DNA from: JACVRW01 sp052038485
GTDB taxonomy: Bacteria > Actinomycetota > Thermoleophilia > Solirubrobacterales > Thermoleophilaceae
Reading direction: 5' to 3'
DNA: 6,810 nt
NCBI GenBank assembly: GCA_052038485.1
Contig: JBQGCL010000037.1
Coordinates: forward strand, 1 to 6,810
Shown piece by piece: positions 1-4,459 of this stretch. The first letter of the stretch is position 1. Every line of letters begins with the position of its first letter. The notes under the pieces are model-generated. The model saw nothing but the letters and a program-made list of their open reading frames with translations. It ran no database searches and was not told the origin of the DNA. The position numbers and the translations under genes are program-made.

Positions 1-259
1 GCGGGCCGCGGGCGGCCTGGCGGGCGCGCGGGCGCGCCGCGCGCGGGCGGCCCCGCGCGCGCGCGCGCCGCCAGCGCGGGTCGCGCTGGTAGGCCCGCAG
101 CCGGGCGTGCTCGGCGGCGTGCTCGGGCCCGAGCGTGGCCGTCTCCTCGGCGCGCAGCAGTCGCTCGTCCGAGGCGGCGTGATCAGCGCTCGCGGCGGCG
201 CAGGGGACGAGCGTCAGGGCAGCGGCCAGCAGAGCCAGACCGGGGCGAGGCAGGGCCAT
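1..259 (-). CDS. Secreted protein of unknown function, N-terminal part (3' end outside window)
   Basis: Unrecognised gene, read from ATG at 259 to the left edge with no stop (86 codons). The first 25 residues form a classical Sec signal peptide: a short basic start, the hydrophobic stretch LALLAAALTLV, then an AAASA-like cleavage site before DHAASDE. The mature part begins with an acidic, helical-looking stretch (LGPEHAAEHARLRAYQRD, residues 45-62). From about residue 63 it becomes almost only Arg, Ala, Gly and Pro, encoded by the GC-richest DNA of the window. It starts 9 bp after the stop of the mscS-like gene, so the two are probably cotranscribed; a weak GGTAAG lies 6 bp upstream. An ATG 4 bases earlier is in another frame that stops soon. 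Some exported actinobacterial kelch/galactose-oxidase-like proteins have, from memory, a similar charged N-terminal region, but that is a weak guess. A frameshift in the low-complexity part cannot be excluded. Confidence 0.6.
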   Translation of the reverse strand, partial: MALPRPGLALLAAALTLVPCAAASADHAASDERLLRAEETATLGPEHAAEHARLRAYQRDPRWRRARARGRPRAARPRARQAARGP

Positions 260-268
260 GCATCGAAC

Positions 269-1153
269 TTACCGCGCCGCGCCGAATCCCGCGACCGCGC
301 GCAGCACGTCGTGGGCCAGGCGGGCGCCCTCGTCGGGCACCTGCGGCGTGGCCTGGACCCGCACGACCACGTCCTGACCGTCGAGCTCCTCGAGCTCCAC
401 GTGCGGCGGGCGCTTGGTCGCCACGCTGATCTCCTCGTCGACCTTGCGCTGCACGAGCTCGGGGTCGACGGTGACCGGCACGCGAGCGCGCATGTCGACG
501 GCGTCGGGCTCGCGGATCGGGCGGGCAGACGTGGACAGCGCGGCGGTGTTCGGGACGAGCACGAGGTCGTCGCCGTCGTAGAGCGTGACGTACAGCAGCC
601 CGTGCGACGCCACCGTCCCCTCTACGTCCATCCCGAAGCCCGACAGCCGGACGCGATCGCCGACGTGAAAGGGGCGCGCCGACAGCAGCACCACCCCCGC
701 GAAGATGTTGCCGAACGTCTGCTGCGTGGCAAGACCGATCACGATCGCCGTGAAGCCGGCGCCGGCGGCCAGCGTGCCGGGGTCGAGCCCGGCCAGGCGC
801 AGGCCGACGAGGGCGACCGCCACGAGGGTGACGAGCTGGACCGCGAAGGCGGTCATCCCGGCGGTGGCGGGTTCCAGGCGGCGCTCGAGCAGCGGCTGCA
901 TCAGGCGCCCGGCGTTGCGCGCGACTCCCGCGCCGAGCAGGATCAGGAAGGCCGCGACCGCGATCCGGGCGGGCTTGTCGACGCCGAACAGCTCGCGGCG
1001 GTTGAGGTAGGCCACGATCAGGCCGGCCAGCAGCGGCAAGAGCAACGCGAGCTGGCGCCGGCCCCGGCGGGCGGCCTCGGCGGCGGCGCTCCGCAGCGAC
1101 CCCGAAGGGATGCGGCGGGCGGCCTGGCGTAGTGCGAACTCACGGGTGGGCAT
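269..1153 (-). CDS. MscS-family mechanosensitive ion channel
   Basis: Encodes a 294-residue membrane channel of the small-conductance mechanosensitive (MscS) family, which opens under membrane tension and releases solutes on hypo-osmotic shock. Hydrophobic segments lie at about residues 34-50, 63-80 and 100-120. They are followed by the pore-lining helix at about 125-157, rich in Gly and Ala (GAGFTAIVIGLATQQTFGNI), and the family hallmark RPFHVGD at 160-166. The beta domain follows, with VLVPNTAALSTS near 198-209, then a soluble alpha/beta C-terminal domain. The length matches E. coli MscS (286 residues). I chose ATG at 1153 because GGGGAG lies 11 bp upstream. A GTG at 1183 would add ten residues (V/MRACWGDLYG) that lie over that ribosome site. 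The gene is first in a likely two-gene unit with the secreted protein. Family assignment is firm; ion selectivity and physiological trigger cannot be read from the sequence. Confidence 0.93.
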   Translation of the reverse strand: MPTREFALRQAARRIPSGSLRSAAAEAARRGRRQLALLLPLLAGLIVAYLNRRELFGVDKPARIAVAAFLILLGAGVARNAGRLMQPLLERRLEPATAGMTAFAVQLVTLVAVALVGLRLAGLDPGTLAAGAGFTAIVIGLATQQTFGNIFAGVVLLSARPFHVGDRVRLSGFGMDVEGTVASHGLLYVTLYDGDDLVLVPNTAALSTSARPIREPDAVDMRARVPVTVDPELVQRKVDEEISVATKRPPHVELEELDGQDVVVRVQATPQVPDEGARLAHDVLRAVAGFGAAR

Positions 1154-1164
1154 CCCATAGAGGT

Positions 1165-1170
1165 CTCCCC
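1165..1170 (-). promoter_or_regulatory. Ribosome binding site of the mscS-like gene
   Basis: On the minus strand GGGGAG lies 11 bp before ATG 1153. It supports that ATG over the upstream in-frame GTG at 1183. No clear -10/-35 pair was found for this gene in the 124-bp divergent gap. Confidence 0.55.
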
Positions 1171-1266
1171 AGCACGCCCGCACTCACACATCTGGGCAGG
1201 AACATCCGTCCAGGCTCCAGCCGCGGGCCGATCGTGCCGATGAGATCGCGCTCGCAAATCGGACTC

Positions 1267-1272
1267 GGAGGA
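1267..1272 (+). promoter_or_regulatory. Strong Shine-Dalgarno deciding the TTG start
   Basis: GGAGGA lies 5 bp before TTG 1278. This is near-perfect anti-16S complementarity at good spacing. It makes the rare TTG the likely start, and reading from there places a twin-arginine signal at the N-terminus. Confidence 0.75.
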
Positions 1273-1277
1273 CCCAA

Positions 1278-2414
1278 TTGGCTCAGGAGACGGATTCCCA
1301 CAGCAGGCGCGCGGTTCTGACCGGCGCCGCGGCGCTGGCCGGAGCCGGCGTCGCCAAGCTGGCCGGACCGGACAGCGCGAAGGCGGGTCACAACACCGAT
1401 ATCGCCTACGACTCGCAGACGGTCATGCACGTCGACGTGACGAACACGACCGCCGGCAGCACGCGCGTGTCGAGCGACATCAGCGGGACGGCGGCGTTCG
1501 TGGCGCTCAACAACTACCCGGTCGGGATCAGCCGCCCGGACGGGATGCTGGGCCGGACCATGTACACGACTTCGAACTGCGCCGGCGTGGCCGGCACCTG
1601 CGAGGCGGCTTCCGGGGGCATCGGGGTCCAGGGCGCGAGCAAGGCGACAAACGGCACGGGCGTCTACGGCTTCTCCGGCAGCGTGGTCCCGTCCGAGCTC
1701 TCCCCCGGCGGCGTCGGCGTGTACGGCAACGGGCCGAGCGTGGGCGTGCACGGCAAGGGACGCGACGCCACGGGCATCGGCGTCCAGGGCCTGGCGACCA
1801 ACGGCTCGGGCGTGCGCGGGCAGGCGACCGCCGGGAGCGGCGTGCGCGGCGAGGCGACGACCGGGCCGGGCGTGCACGGCGAGTCCACCGGCGGCACCGG
1901 CGTCGAGGGGCGCGGCGTCACGTTCGGCGTCGACGGCCGGGCTTCGGCGAAGGGGATCGGCGTGTTCGGCAGCTGCGCCGCCGGCACCGGCACCCAGGGG
2001 ACGACCGACACGGGCGTCGGGGTGCTGGGCGTGGCCGGGGCGAACGGTATCGCCGGGCGCTTCGTCGGACGCACCCTCGTCGAGGGAACGCTCGAGGTCA
2101 CGGGCGGCGCGCCGAGCGCGATGGTGAAGGCGTCCGACGGGTCCTCGCACCGGCTCTACTCGGCCGCCAGCCCGCAGCGGCTGGTGGAGGCGTTCGGCGA
2201 GGCCAAGCTGGTCAGGGGCCGGGCGGTGGTCAGGCTCAACGCGGACTTCGACGCGCTCGTGACCGGCAAGCGCTACCAGGTCGTGCTGACCGAGTACGGC
2301 AACCTGGGCGGCGTGTACGTCGCCAAGCGCGGCCAGCACTCATTCGAGATCCGCAGCCGCCGGCGCCGCGCCCGCGGTCGGGTCGGCTTCCGCGTCGTGG
2401 CGAGCCTGGGCTAG
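1278..2414 (+). CDS. Tat-exported glycine-rich decapeptide-repeat protein with conserved C-terminal domain
   Basis: A 378-residue protein, probably exported folded by the Tat pathway. SRRAVLTG at residues 9-16 carries the twin arginine, a hydrophobic Ala/Gly segment follows (17-29), and a likely cleavage site lies near AKAG (34-37). Residues 38-110 form an N-terminal region with Cys101 and Cys108. Residues about 114-258 hold roughly a dozen copies of a unit close to G-x-G-V-x-G followed by four variable residues (for example GSGVRGQATA, GSGVRGEATT, GPGVHGESTG), with two longer insertions near 131-145 and 150-165. Such repeats suggest a beta-solenoid fibre. Residues about 279-376 form a beta-rich domain (LVEAFGEAKLVRGRAVVRL, YQVVLTEYGNLGGVYV, then SFEIR). 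From memory, this domain follows GxGVxG repeats in proteins of several soil phyla. The Arg-rich stretch 359-368 is unusual. The role is unknown; a surface or envelope structural role is inference. The gene stands alone, divergent from the mscS-like gene. Confidence 0.85.
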   Translation: MAQETDSHSRRAVLTGAAALAGAGVAKLAGPDSAKAGHNTDIAYDSQTVMHVDVTNTTAGSTRVSSDISGTAAFVALNNYPVGISRPDGMLGRTMYTTSNCAGVAGTCEAASGGIGVQGASKATNGTGVYGFSGSVVPSELSPGGVGVYGNGPSVGVHGKGRDATGIGVQGLATNGSGVRGQATAGSGVRGEATTGPGVHGESTGGTGVEGRGVTFGVDGRASAKGIGVFGSCAAGTGTQGTTDTGVGVLGVAGANGIAGRFVGRTLVEGTLEVTGGAPSAMVKASDGSSHRLYSAASPQRLVEAFGEAKLVRGRAVVRLNADFDALVTGKRYQVVLTEYGNLGGVYVAKRGQHSFEIRSRRRRARGRVGFRVVASLG

Positions 2415-2418
2415 CGGT

Positions 2419-2424
2419 TAGGCT
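2419..2424 (+). promoter_or_regulatory. Putative -10 element of a leaderless start at ATG 2432
   Basis: TAGGCT is followed by CGCGCCG and ATG at 2432, so the expected transcript start falls at about 2431. The layout matches TAGGGT-CGCTCCG-ATG before the peptidase gene on the other strand. No good -35 is visible. It overlaps the end of the preceding coding region by only a few bases. Confidence 0.4.
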
Positions 2425-2469
2425 CGCGCCGATGCGGCGCGGGACGGCAATCGCGGCGAGCCTGCTTAC

Positions 2470-2691
2470 GTGCCGATCCGGCTGCGCCTGCGCGGCACCC
2501 GCTTCGTGGAGGACCTGCCGGTCGGCGGCACGGTCGAGTGGATCCGCCGAGCGCGACGGGTGACCGCCCGGCTGCGGGTGAGCGGCGGACGGCTGCGGGT
2601 GGCGTGGGACGCAACCGCGACGCGGGCAATCGCGTCGGTGCGCGGCACGCTCGGCGGCCGCGCGGTGCGGTTGCGGACGCCCGCGCCCTGA
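2470..2691 (+). CDS. Small hypothetical protein, probably a frame-split secreted protein
   Basis: Unrecognised 73-residue basic protein read from GTG 2470. The third codon positions are almost all G or C, so the frame is genuinely coding. It contains a beta-strand-like N-terminal half (IRLRLRGTRFVEDLPVGG, residues 3-20) and alternating Arg/Val/hydrophobic strands, with no cysteines. The frame is open back to a TAG at 2419 but contains no ATG there. An ATG at 2432, directly behind a -10-like TAGGCT, starts a different frame that reads MRRGTAIAASLLT. That looks like the beginning of a signal peptide, and the frame stops at about 2573 after turning non-coding. A missing base, or a slightly larger deletion, around 2460-2468 would join the two. 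The GTG has only a weak GGCGAG 9 bp upstream. The gene is either a leaderless secreted protein broken by a frameshift or sequencing error, or a short cytoplasmic protein from GTG. Confidence 0.5.
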   Translation: MPIRLRLRGTRFVEDLPVGGTVEWIRRARRVTARLRVSGGRLRVAWDATATRAIASVRGTLGGRAVRLRTPAP

Positions 2692-2710
2692 GCCGGCGAA
2701 TGCCGTCGAG

Positions 2711-2716
2711 TACGAT
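2711..2716 (+). promoter_or_regulatory. Putative -10 element of the leaderless HhH-GPD gene
   Basis: TACGAT lies 6 bp before GTG 2723. With usual -10 geometry, transcription would begin on the G of the start codon, giving a leaderless mRNA. No Shine-Dalgarno is present between 2700 and 2722, which agrees with this. The -35 region is not recognisable. Confidence 0.5.
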
Positions 2717-2722
2717 CGCTGC

Positions 2723-3280
2723 GTGCCCGAGCGCCTCTACTTCACGGAGTCCGACGAGGCCAACGCGCTGATCGCGTCGGATCCGATGGCGCTGCTGATC
2801 GGCTTCGCTCTCGACCAGCAGGTGACCGTGCAGAAGGCCTTCTCCGGCCCGCTGGCGATCAAGGAGCGGCTCGGCTCGCTGGACGCGGCGACGCTGGCCG
2901 CCGCCGACCTCGAGCCGATCTTCCGCGAGCGGCCCGCCGTCCACCGTTTCCCCGGCTCGATGGCGAAGAAGGTGCAGGCGCTGGCCGTGCACGTGCGCGA
3001 CACCTACGACGGCGACGCCGCGCGCGTCTGGACGGATGCCGCCGACTCCCAAGCGCTGCGCGCCAACCTGGCGGCGCTGCCGGGCTTCGGCGAGATGAAG
3101 GTCAAGGCGCTCGGCAGCGTGCTCGCCAAGCGCTTCGGCGTCGAGGTCGCCGCCGAGCTCGTGCCGTGGCACCCGACGCTCGGCGACGTCGACTCGCCCG
3201 AGGCGCTCGAGGCCTACCAGGCGGCCAAGCGCGCCCACAAGGCCGAGTGGCGCAACGCGCAGGCGGCCGCCGCCTCCTAG
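2723..3280 (+). CDS. HhH-GPD family base-excision DNA repair protein
   Basis: A 185-residue protein of the helix-hairpin-helix/GPD glycosylase superfamily. It resembles the short, uncharacterised actinobacterial group whose hallmark is a conserved DQQV segment followed by KAFxGP. Here that is GFALDQQVTVQKAFSGP at residues 27-43. The helix-hairpin-helix, which binds the DNA backbone, is LPGFGEMKVKALGSVLAKRFGV at 119-140. Glycosylases of the superfamily remove damaged or mismatched bases. The usual catalytic Asp after the hairpin (a VD-x-H-like context) is not evident: the segment here is AAELVPWHPTLGDVDSPEAL (143-162), so activity and substrate are uncertain. The C-terminus is a Lys/Ala-rich helix. 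The GTG start fits a leaderless transcript and the conserved N-terminus (ERLYFTESDEAN). The gene is convergent with the zinc-ribbon gene; both stops lie in one CTAG. Confidence 0.88.
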   Translation: MPERLYFTESDEANALIASDPMALLIGFALDQQVTVQKAFSGPLAIKERLGSLDAATLAAADLEPIFRERPAVHRFPGSMAKKVQALAVHVRDTYDGDAARVWTDAADSQALRANLAALPGFGEMKVKALGSVLAKRFGVEVAAELVPWHPTLGDVDSPEALEAYQAAKRAHKAEWRNAQAAAAS

Positions 3281-3717
3281 TCGGCCGGCCGGCGCTGCGC
3301 CGGGTATGGCACGTCGATGTCCAGCTCGCCGTCCCGGGCGAGGCGGACCAGCATCAGCTGCGTGTCGCCGTCCGGATAGATGAACTGGCACCGAGTCGAG
3401 CGGTCGCGCCGGATCGGCCCCGGGCAGCGCACGAACTCCCTCGCCACCGCGGCGAGCTGGCGCTCGAGCCGGTGCTCCGCGCGCACGGCGGGCACGGGCG
3501 CCGGGGGTTCGGGTGGCGGATCGCGCGTGACGAGCACCACCCCCGCGACGCAGGCGACGAGCGCGACCACGCCGACCGCGATCCAGCGGGCCGGCGGCCG
3601 CGGTGGCGACCGCCGCTCCGGCAGCTCGAAGAAGACGAAGCCGCAGTGCTCGCAGCGCGCCGCCTCCGGCTCGGCGGCGGTGCCACAGCGCGGGCAGCTC
3701 GCGGTCGTAAGTGCCAC
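3277..3717 (-). CDS. Zinc-ribbon single-pass membrane protein with DUF4333-like extracytoplasmic domain
   Basis: A 146-residue protein of unknown function. At the N-terminus, CPRCG (Cys8, Cys11) and CEHCG (Cys22, Cys25) form a cytoplasmic zinc ribbon. A Pro/Arg linker leads to one membrane helix at about 45-64. Then comes a Pro-rich stalk (67-77) and an outer domain in which FVRCPGPI (Cys98) and TRCQFIY (Cys110) are followed by a beta-strand-like region ending in DIDVPY. The two outer cysteines and the short CP...C...G pattern resemble DUF4333-type domains and could form a disulfide; that match is from memory and is the weaker part of the call. The start is GTG 3717, six bases after a -10-like TAGAAC, so the mRNA is probably leaderless. 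The gene diverges from the isomerase-like/flavin pair and converges on the HhH-GPD gene. A sensor or envelope-stress role is speculation. Confidence 0.8.
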   Translation of the reverse strand: MALTTASCPRCGTAAEPEAARCEHCGFVFFELPERRSPPRPPARWIAVGVVALVACVAGVVLVTRDPPPEPPAPVPAVRAEHRLERQLAAVAREFVRCPGPIRRDRSTRCQFIYPDGDTQLMLVRLARDGELDIDVPYPAQRRPAD

Positions 3718-3750
3718 AGGTGGGTTCTACCGTGTAAAACCCCGGCCCTG
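3718..3750. promoter_or_regulatory. Compact divergent promoter region with two -10-like elements
   Basis: Only 33 bp separate GTG 3717 (minus) from ATG 3751 (plus). TAGAAC on the minus strand (3729-3724) would start transcription at the GTG itself. TGTAAAAC on the plus strand (3733-3740) would start it about 4-5 bases before ATG 3751. The patch is the most AT-rich in its neighbourhood. The -35 regions would lie inside or beyond the opposite gene's start, so the two promoters probably interfere or are co-regulated. Confidence 0.5.
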
Positions 3751-3918
3751 ATGGAGTTCCTCGTCCGCATCGAAGTGCACCTGCCTCCCGACATGCCCGA
3801 CGAGCGCCGCGCCGAGCTGAGTGCGGCGGAGCGCGCCTATGGCAAGGAGATGCAGGCCAAGGGCGCGATCAAGCGGATCGCCGCCCTCGCGGTTCACCCG
3901 CTCGAAGCCGCGGACTGA
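3751..3918 (+). CDS. Muconolactone isomerase-like protein, internally shortened
   Basis: Encodes 55 residues. The first 43 match the N-terminal half of the muconolactone delta-isomerase (CatC-like) family: MEFLVRIEVHLPPDMP, then AELSAAERAYGKEMQAKG and an IKRI segment. In the family this leads into WR(I/L)xG and about 35 further residues before a closing LxxHP motif. Here IKRI is followed directly by AALAVHPLEAAD, which looks like that closing motif. The protein is thus about 40% shorter than the usual 90-96 residues and keeps both ends in frame. Family members form compact multimeric ferredoxin-fold barrels; CatC isomerises muconolactone in the beta-ketoadipate pathway, while many actinobacterial relatives are uncharacterised. 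This copy lacks the middle strands and is unlikely to be an active isomerase. Its stop overlaps the next start (TGATG), so the pair is cotranscribed and translationally coupled. A near-leaderless promoter precedes it. Confidence 0.65.
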   Translation: MEFLVRIEVHLPPDMPDERRAELSAAERAYGKEMQAKGAIKRIAALAVHPLEAAD

Positions 3919-4364
3919 TGGACCTCACGGCGCAGGGCAGGGCGATCGTGGACAACGCGCTCTACCTGGTGCTCGGCACCGCCGACGCCAACGGCCGGCC
4001 GTGGGCCGCGCCCGTGTACTTCGCCCACGACGGCTACCGCGAGGTCATCTGGGTGTCGAAGCCCGAGGCGCGGCACTCGCGCAACATCGCGGTGCGCCCC
4101 GAGGTCAGCATCGTCGTGTTCGACTCGACGGTGCCGCTCGGCACCGGCGGCGGCGTCTACATGGAGGCGACGGCCGCAGAGGTCGGCGAAGCCGAGCGCG
4201 ACGCGGCGCTCGCGACCTTCTCGCGCCGTTCGGTCGCCCACGGCGGCGGCGAGTTCACCGCGGCCGACGCGCTGCCGCCTGCCCGCCTGCGGCTCTACAA
4301 GGCAACGGCCGCCGAGCAGTTCGTGCTCGACGACACCGACCAGCGCGTGCCGCTGACCCTCTAG
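3918..4364 (+). CDS. Pyridoxamine 5'-phosphate oxidase (PNPOx)-like flavin/F420 split-barrel protein
   Basis: A 148-residue soluble protein of the PNPOx-like split-barrel superfamily, whose members bind FMN, F420 or haem and often act as small reductases or oxidases. Supporting segments are LYLVLGTADANGRPWAAPVYF at residues 15-35 (first strands of the barrel, cofactor-side PWAAPVYFA), the EVIWVSKPEARHSRNI stretch at 42-57 (typical W-S-x-P-x-A-x-H-x-x-N cofactor-contact region), PEVSIVVFDS at 61-70, GGGVYMEATAAEV at 77-89, and the final LRLYKATAAEQFVLD (124-138). Cofactor and substrate cannot be assigned from these. ATG 3918 overlaps the upstream TGA by one base, indicating coupling to the shortened isomerase-like gene. 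The stop TAG lies in the CTAG at 4361-4364. No terminator with a U-tract follows. Confidence 0.88.
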   Translation: MDLTAQGRAIVDNALYLVLGTADANGRPWAAPVYFAHDGYREVIWVSKPEARHSRNIAVRPEVSIVVFDSTVPLGTGGGVYMEATAAEVGEAERDAALATFSRRSVAHGGGEFTAADALPPARLRLYKATAAEQFVLDDTDQRVPLTL

Positions 4365-4459
4365 CGGGTGCCCACCGGTTCCAGCTCCTGCTCCGGCGTC
4401 GCCGGCAGGGGCTCCACTCGGGGCTCCTCCCGCTCGGCCTCGTAGTCCTCGCTACGCGG
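4361..4459 (-). other. In-frame, coding-like extension after the M28 peptidase stop
   Basis: The gap between the flavin gene and the peptidase stop is not random. Read on the minus strand in the peptidase frame, TAG 4462-4460 is followed by 32 sense codons ending at TAG 4363-4361. They encode an acidic, Pro/Glu-rich tail (PRSEDYEAEREEP, then RVEPLPATPEQELEPVGTR). Of these, 29 codons end in G or C, as real genes here do. The final TAG shares the palindromic CTAG containing the flavin gene's stop. It may be the lost C-terminus of the peptidase, a tail reached by readthrough, or the remnant of another gene. A short perfect stem (CCGGCG-T-CGCCGG, 4393-4405) lies inside and lacks a U-tract. Confidence 0.45.

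Larger units (their letters stand above)
1154..1277. other. Divergent intergenic region between the mscS-like gene and the repeat-protein gene
   Basis: This 124-bp region must hold the promoters of two divergent genes. Only the two Shine-Dalgarno sites at its ends are clear. A weak -10-like TGAGAT occurs at 1241-1246 on the plus strand without a matching -35. A short inverted repeat, CGATC (1230-1234) against GATCG (1244-1248), surrounds it and is too short to call an operator. Confidence 0.4.

Noticed and set aside
261..263. ATG at 263 (minus) as the start of the secreted protein
   Set aside because: It is out of frame with the signal peptide and runs into a TGA after about 27 codons; the ATG at 259 gives the signal peptide.
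107..1132. 341-codon open frame on the plus strand
   Set aside because: It lies antisense to the mscS-like gene, is Arg/Gly/His-rich with no recognisable motif, and arises from the high GC content.
1605..2060. Possible DNA tandem repeat or CRISPR-like array
   Set aside because: The periodicity is about 30 bp at the codon level with diverged units and no constant repeat separated by unique spacers. It is a protein repeat.
1140..2339. 399-codon open frame on the minus strand
   Set aside because: It is antisense to the Tat-exported repeat protein, and its apparent repeats (VHARPG-like) mirror the sense repeats.
3283..3293. GCCGGCCGGC palindrome just after the HhH-GPD gene, as a terminator
   Set aside because: A perfect palindrome without a loop or U-tract, lying inside the coding end of the zinc-ribbon gene, is expected by chance at this GC content.
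2411..3391. 326-codon open frame on the minus strand
   Set aside because: It is antisense to the small gene and the HhH-GPD gene, with composition typical of a shadow frame and no domain.
3751..4364. Isomerase-like plus flavin pair as part of a beta-ketoadipate (muconate) degradation operon
   Set aside because: No catA, catB or other aromatic-degradation gene is nearby, and the isomerase-like gene is shortened, so no pathway role is supported.
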